Shown here: piece by piece, positions 42,509 to 45,529 of the stretch | Layout: each line of letters begins with the position of its first letter | Numbering within the stretch: the first letter of the stretch is position 1 | Assembly: GCA_022072255.1 (NCBI GenBank) | Contig: JAJVHZ010000033.1 | Location: forward strand, 1-45,529 | Length of the DNA stretch: 45,529 nucleotides | Source: Gammaproteobacteria bacterium | GTDB taxonomy: Bacteria; Pseudomonadota; Gammaproteobacteria; JAJPIJ01 | Reading direction: 5' to 3' | The notes under the pieces: model-generated | Seen by the model: the letters and a program-made list of their open reading frames with translations, nothing else | The model's database searches: none | What the model was told of the DNA's origin: nothing | Made by a program: the position numbers and the translations under genes

Positions 42509-43003
42509 CTATTCGTAGCGGATGTCGACGATGACGTAGCGGCTCGTCGTCGCTCCGGTTCGCAGCAGAACCTCCTCGTCGATGGCGCGTTTCAGCAGCG
42601 CGCGGGCCATGGGCGAGTCGACGCTGATGCGGCCGTGCTCGGGACCGGCTTCGTCGGGGCCCACGATCCGGTAGGCGCTGAGGGTTCCATCCTCGGCTTC
42701 CAGTGCGACCGTGGCGCCGAAATAGACCCGATCGGGATCCGCGGGCGCCTGCGTGACCACCTTCAGCGTCGGCAGCCGCCGCTGCAGATAGCCGATGCGG
42801 CGGTCGATCTCGCGCAGCTCCTTCTTGCGATAGATGTATTCGGCGTTCTCCGAGCGGTCGCCCTCGGCGGCCGCGGCGGCGAGGTGCCTGACGACGTCGT
42901 TGCGCCGCCCCCAGAGCCTGCGCAGCTCCTCCTGCAAGGCAGCGAACCCCTTCGCCGTCACGTAGGGCGAGGATTTCGGCGGCGGCGGACGCCAGCGCGA
43001 CAT
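42509..43003 (-). CDS. greB: Transcription elongation factor GreB
   Basis: A 164-residue transcript cleavage factor that rescues backtracked RNA polymerase. The N-terminal coiled coil carries the tip acidic pair in GDRSENAEYIYRKKELREIDRRIGYL, a GreB-type sequence with the adjacent basic patch. The C-terminal globular domain has the FGATVALEAEDG and GPDEAGPEHGRISVDSPMARALL stretches. Starts at ATG 43003, 6 bp after the radical SAM gene stop. Co-transcription with the upstream radical SAM gene is likely. Confidence 0.94.
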   Translation of the reverse strand: MSRWRPPPPKSSPYVTAKGFAALQEELRRLWGRRNDVVRHLAAAAAEGDRSENAEYIYRKKELREIDRRIGYLQRRLPTLKVVTQAPADPDRVYFGATVALEAEDGTLSAYRIVGPDEAGPEHGRISVDSPMARALLKRAIDEEVLLRTGATTSRYVIVDIRYE

Positions 43004-43009
43004 GCCGAC

Positions 43010-44581
43010 TCAGTCCCGGAGGTGCCGGTCCTGGCGCGCGACGGTGGCGGCGCGCCGCGTGCGCCGCATCGGCACGGGCAGGCCGGGTGCGCGCGCGAGG
43101 AACGCCGGGCTGCCCCGCTGGCCGCTCCCGAGGTAATCGCGCGCCAGCGGCGCCAGCGCTTCGGCCTCCGGGATCCGCCGCTCCGCGGTCAGGAACTCCG
43201 CGATCAGATCGAAGAGGCGATCGACGGCGAACTGATGCGTCTGGCCGGTGCGTTCGTACAGCCAGTCGGCGAGCTGCATGAAACCCGCGAACGGGGTGTC
43301 GCCGAGCAGGCTCGTCATGGAATGCACGAAGCGTCCGGAGTTGCCGATGAGATCCCAGTAGCGCGCGAAACGGCCGATGCGCTGCATGGTCGCGAAGTCG
43401 ATGCGATCGGTGGCGATGACGTTGTAGGGCGGATGCGGGTTGTAGCGCATCCGGAAGGCGTCGGTGTGACGGGTGATGGGCGCGCCGCGCAGCCGCTTCA
43501 GGATCCCGACCTGGATCTCGTGCGGCCGCCGGGCGTACAGCATGTCGAAGCCGCGCGCGAAACTCCCGATGTCTTCGCCCGGCAGGCCGGCGATGAGATC
43601 GGCGTGGATGTGGGCGTGCGTGTGCTCGCGCAGCCAGCGCAGGTTCTCGAGGGCCTTTTCGTTGTCCTGGCGGCGGCTGAGCAGGGCCTGCACCTCGGCA
43701 TTGAGGGTCTGGATGCCGATCTCGAACTGCAGCGAACCGGGAGGAAAGCGCGCGATGGCGGACTTCAGGGTCTCGGGCAGGTGATCGGGCACCAGCTCGA
43801 AGTGCAGGAACAGCCGATCGTCCATGCGCGCGAGGAAGAACTCGAGTATCCGCAGGCTGCTCCTCACGCTCAGGTTGAAGGTGCGGTCGACGAACTTGAA
43901 ATGCCGCGCCCCGCGATCGTGCAGCGACCGCATCTCGGCGAGAAAGCGCCCCGGATCGAACGGCCAGGCGGTCTTGTCCAGCGCCGAGAGGCAGAACTCG
44001 CACCTGAACGGGCAGCCGCGTGATGCCTCCACGTAGACGAGGCGATGGGCGATGTCGGCATCCGTGTAATGCCGGTAGGGCAAGGCGAGCGAGTCCAGCG
44101 GCGGCTGCTCCCCCGCGATGACGCGCGCCGCCGGCCGCTCGCCCAGCAGCAGCGACCGGCAGAGCTGCGGGAAGCTGACGTCGCCCCAGCCGGTAACGAC
44201 GTAATCGGCCAGCGCCGCGATCGGCGATGCATCGAGCTCGTGGCTCACCTCGGGGCCGCCCAGTGCCACGATCACCTCCGGAGCGATCTCCCTGATGAGC
44301 GCGACCACCCTGGCCGTCTCCTCCACGTTCCAGATGTACACGCCCAGGCCGATGATCCGGGGCCGGCCCGCGAGCAGGTCCTCGACGATGTCGAGCGGCC
44401 GCTGGCCGATGACGTACTCGCGCAGCGCCGTGTGCGCGCCGAGCTCTGCCATGTTGGCCAGCAGGTAGCGCAGGCCGAGCGAGGCGTGGATGTACCTGGC
44501 GTTCAACGTCGCCAGCACGATCGCGTCCGCGCCGCTGTCCTCCGTCCGGTTCATCGTCGCGTGCCGCGGGGTCTCATGCAC
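43010..44581 (-). CDS. B12-binding domain radical SAM protein (DUF4080 type)
   Basis: A 523-residue protein. An N-terminal cobalamin-binding Rossmann domain (residues ~18-160, with GLGVYIWNVEET, VALGGPEVSHE and VTGWGDVSFP) precedes a radical SAM domain. Its cluster motif is RGCPFRCEFC (C190, C194, C197). Beyond it are LQFEIGIQTLN and ADLIAGLPGED, the usual coproporphyrinogen-oxidase-like strands. A C-terminal DUF4080-like region follows. Homologues have no proven reaction. A GTG at 44581 has AGGAAGG five bases upstream and overlaps tcdA by 8 bp; an ATG at 44554 is the alternative. Confidence 0.9.
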   Translation of the reverse strand: MHETPRHATMNRTEDSGADAIVLATLNARYIHASLGLRYLLANMAELGAHTALREYVIGQRPLDIVEDLLAGRPRIIGLGVYIWNVEETARVVALIREIAPEVIVALGGPEVSHELDASPIAALADYVVTGWGDVSFPQLCRSLLLGERPAARVIAGEQPPLDSLALPYRHYTDADIAHRLVYVEASRGCPFRCEFCLSALDKTAWPFDPGRFLAEMRSLHDRGARHFKFVDRTFNLSVRSSLRILEFFLARMDDRLFLHFELVPDHLPETLKSAIARFPPGSLQFEIGIQTLNAEVQALLSRRQDNEKALENLRWLREHTHAHIHADLIAGLPGEDIGSFARGFDMLYARRPHEIQVGILKRLRGAPITRHTDAFRMRYNPHPPYNVIATDRIDFATMQRIGRFARYWDLIGNSGRFVHSMTSLLGDTPFAGFMQLADWLYERTGQTHQFAVDRLFDLIAEFLTAERRIPEAEALAPLARDYLGSGQRGSPAFLARAPGLPVPMRRTRRAATVARQDRHLRD

Positions 44582-45407
44582 ATGCGCCTTCCTGGCGCGG
44601 GACGGCGGTCTCGCCCGGGGCCGCGGCCAGCCGCTTCAACACGTGCGATACGGCGACCAGGCCGAAGGTGGCGGTCACGGTCATCGCCGATCCCATGCCG
44701 CCCGCGCAGCCGAGCGCCGGGCTCGACGCGCCGCGGCGAGAGGGTTTCCTGCGAGTGACGCCGCCGTCGGGCGCGTAATAGGCGGGCTGCGCCTCGGAGC
44801 AGACGCAGGGTATGTCGAAGCGGCGCTTGAGATTGCGCGTGAAGCCGTGCCGCGCCCGCAGCTGCCGGCGCGTGCGCGCCAGCAGCGGGTCCTGCACGGT
44901 CCTGCTCAGATCGGCGATCTTCACGCCCAGCGGATCGTCCAGACCGCCGGCCGCCCCGACGGTGATGATCCGGATCTTGCGGCGCTTGCAGTGGGCGATG
45001 ATCGCTGCCTTGACGCGGAAGTTGTCGGCGCAGTCGATGACCCAGTCGAAGTCGCGCTCCAGCATGTCCTCGAGATTCTCCGCCGTGACGAAATCCTCGA
45101 CCGCCGTGACGCCGCATTCGGGATTGATCGCGCGCAGCCGTTCCGCCATGGCGATCACCTTCGCCCTGCCGAAGGCGCCGTCGAGCGCGTGCAGCTGGCG
45201 GTTGACGTTAGATTCGGCGATGTGGTCCATGTCGAACAGTGTCACCCGTCCGATGGCGCTGCGCGCCAGCGCCTCGGCGGCCCAGGAGCCGACGCCGCCG
45301 ACGCCGATCACGCCGACGTGCGCCCGTCTGAAAGCCGAACAGGCGGCATCGCCGAACAGGCGGCGTACGCCGCCAAAGCGGCGATCAGGGTCGTGCGCAG
45401 TGGTCAT
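44574..45407 (-). CDS. tcdA: tRNA threonylcarbamoyladenosine dehydratase
   Basis: A 277-residue E1/ThiF-like enzyme (E. coli TcdA, CsdL, is 268) that cyclises t6A37 of tRNAs to ct6A using ATP. The nucleotide loop GVGGVGSWAAEAL (35-47) is followed by DMDHIAESNVNRQ, D-W-V-I-D-C-A-D-N and the family-specific CVCSEAQP stretch. The second half has a typical ALGCAGGMGSAMTVTATFG motif. Starts at ATG 45407. A TAGAAT box lies ~70 bp upstream. Translationally coupled to the radical SAM gene. Confidence 0.95.
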   Translation of the reverse strand: MTTAHDPDRRFGGVRRLFGDAACSAFRRAHVGVIGVGGVGSWAAEALARSAIGRVTLFDMDHIAESNVNRQLHALDGAFGRAKVIAMAERLRAINPECGVTAVEDFVTAENLEDMLERDFDWVIDCADNFRVKAAIIAHCKRRKIRIITVGAAGGLDDPLGVKIADLSRTVQDPLLARTRRQLRARHGFTRNLKRRFDIPCVCSEAQPAYYAPDGGVTRRKPSRRGASSPALGCAGGMGSAMTVTATFGLVAVSHVLKRLAAAPGETAVPRQEGACA

Positions 45408-45478
45408 TGCACCGTCAGGCCGCGGGTATCGGGCCGCATGTGACCGCGCGGCGCGCAGAGGGACGTGTCATGCCATGG

Positions 45479-45484
45479 ATTCTA
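45479..45484 (-). promoter_or_regulatory. Possible -10 box of the tcdA operon
   Basis: TAGAAT on the minus strand, 71 nt upstream of the tcdA ATG. The remaining bases to the right edge hold GC-rich inverted repeats (45497-45513) and no supported gene. Confidence 0.35.
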
Positions 45485-45529
45485 GCGCAGGGCGCCGGCG
45501 GCGCGGCGCCGCCGCTCAGCTCGCGGTCG

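Noticed and set aside
42327-44003. 558-codon minus-strand open frame over greB and the radical SAM gene
   Set aside because: Same strand but wrong frame; the true frames carry GreB and radical SAM motifs.
45497-45518. GC-rich 17-bp inverted repeat and a possible TGA of a minus-strand gene at the right edge
   Set aside because: Only 11 bases beyond the stop are in the window, and the repeat has no U-tract; nothing can be assigned.

Overview
This window is GC-rich (high sixties percent by eye), densely packed chromosomal DNA from a gammaproteobacterium. The lineage call rests on glnE next to ilvE, Rsd/AlgQ, GreB, HrpB, PepN, TcdA, a YecA/SEC-C protein, NnrU, and the proteobacterial (Acidithiobacillus-type) glutamate-cysteine ligase. 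A Chromatiales or Ectothiorhodospiraceae-like relative is my best guess, but this is inference. I find about 43 protein genes, one of them cut by the left edge. I see no rRNA, tRNA, CRISPR array, insertion sequence or prophage. Almost everything looks like core or lineage-core genome rather than an island.

Layout. 1-3150: a membrane histidine kinase (leaving the window at the left) diverges from an ABC-2 type permease and a membrane-anchored helical protein. 3156-4240: a Dabb-domain protein and an S51 peptidase-like protein. 4306-9342: glnE, ilvE, a zf-CHCC zinc-ribbon protein and an ELM1-like putative glycosyltransferase, in a string that resembles the glnE-ilvE-LPS-core neighbourhood of other gammaproteobacteria. 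9376-13820 (minus strand): rsd, bioA, rsmE, gshA and a small secreted protein. 14031-16276: a lipoprotein with a possible Cys-His-Asp triad diverges from a transmembrane Ser/Thr kinase; both have a perfect TATAAT box 7-8 nt before the ATG and no Shine-Dalgarno sequence. 16320-20193: a DUF4124 protein, a VPLPA/PEP-CTERM envelope protein behind a sigma-54-like promoter, an HDOD protein and a PilZ/DUF1631-like protein. 20398-25237: a YeeZ-like SDR, hrpB, a BI-1/YccA protein with a clear terminator, and a cold-shock protein with a clear terminator. 25415-35964: thiopurine methyltransferase, BT1-type transporter, pepN (minus), DUF938 methyltransferase, folE, BLUF photoreceptor, NnrU, YecA/SEC-C protein and recQ. 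35983-38890: an SRPBCC protein, a signal-less N-acetylmuramoyl-alanine amidase, and a TetR regulator divergent from an SDR enzyme. 38958-45407: a K+ channel with two RCK domains and its small membrane partner, a CNT nucleoside transporter, greB, a B12-binding radical SAM protein and tcdA.

How the genes work together. Clear functional units are nitrogen control and branched-chain amino acids (glnE/ilvE), redox and biotin metabolism with ribosome methylation (gshA/rsmE/bioA), cyclic-di-GMP or stress-type regulators (HDOD, PilZ-DUF1631), and K+ homeostasis (channel plus partner). A possible light/pterin group is formed by folE and the BLUF protein, with a BT1 carrier nearby. The observations most worth a second look are the divergent, probably leaderless kinase/lipoprotein pair, the folE-BLUF pairing, the sigma-54-like promoter before the exosortase substrate, the self-competing hairpins ahead of the DUF938 gene, and the TTTCGA boxes between the BI-1 and cold-shock genes. 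I found no obvious wholly new multi-gene system; the kinase/lipoprotein pair is the best candidate.
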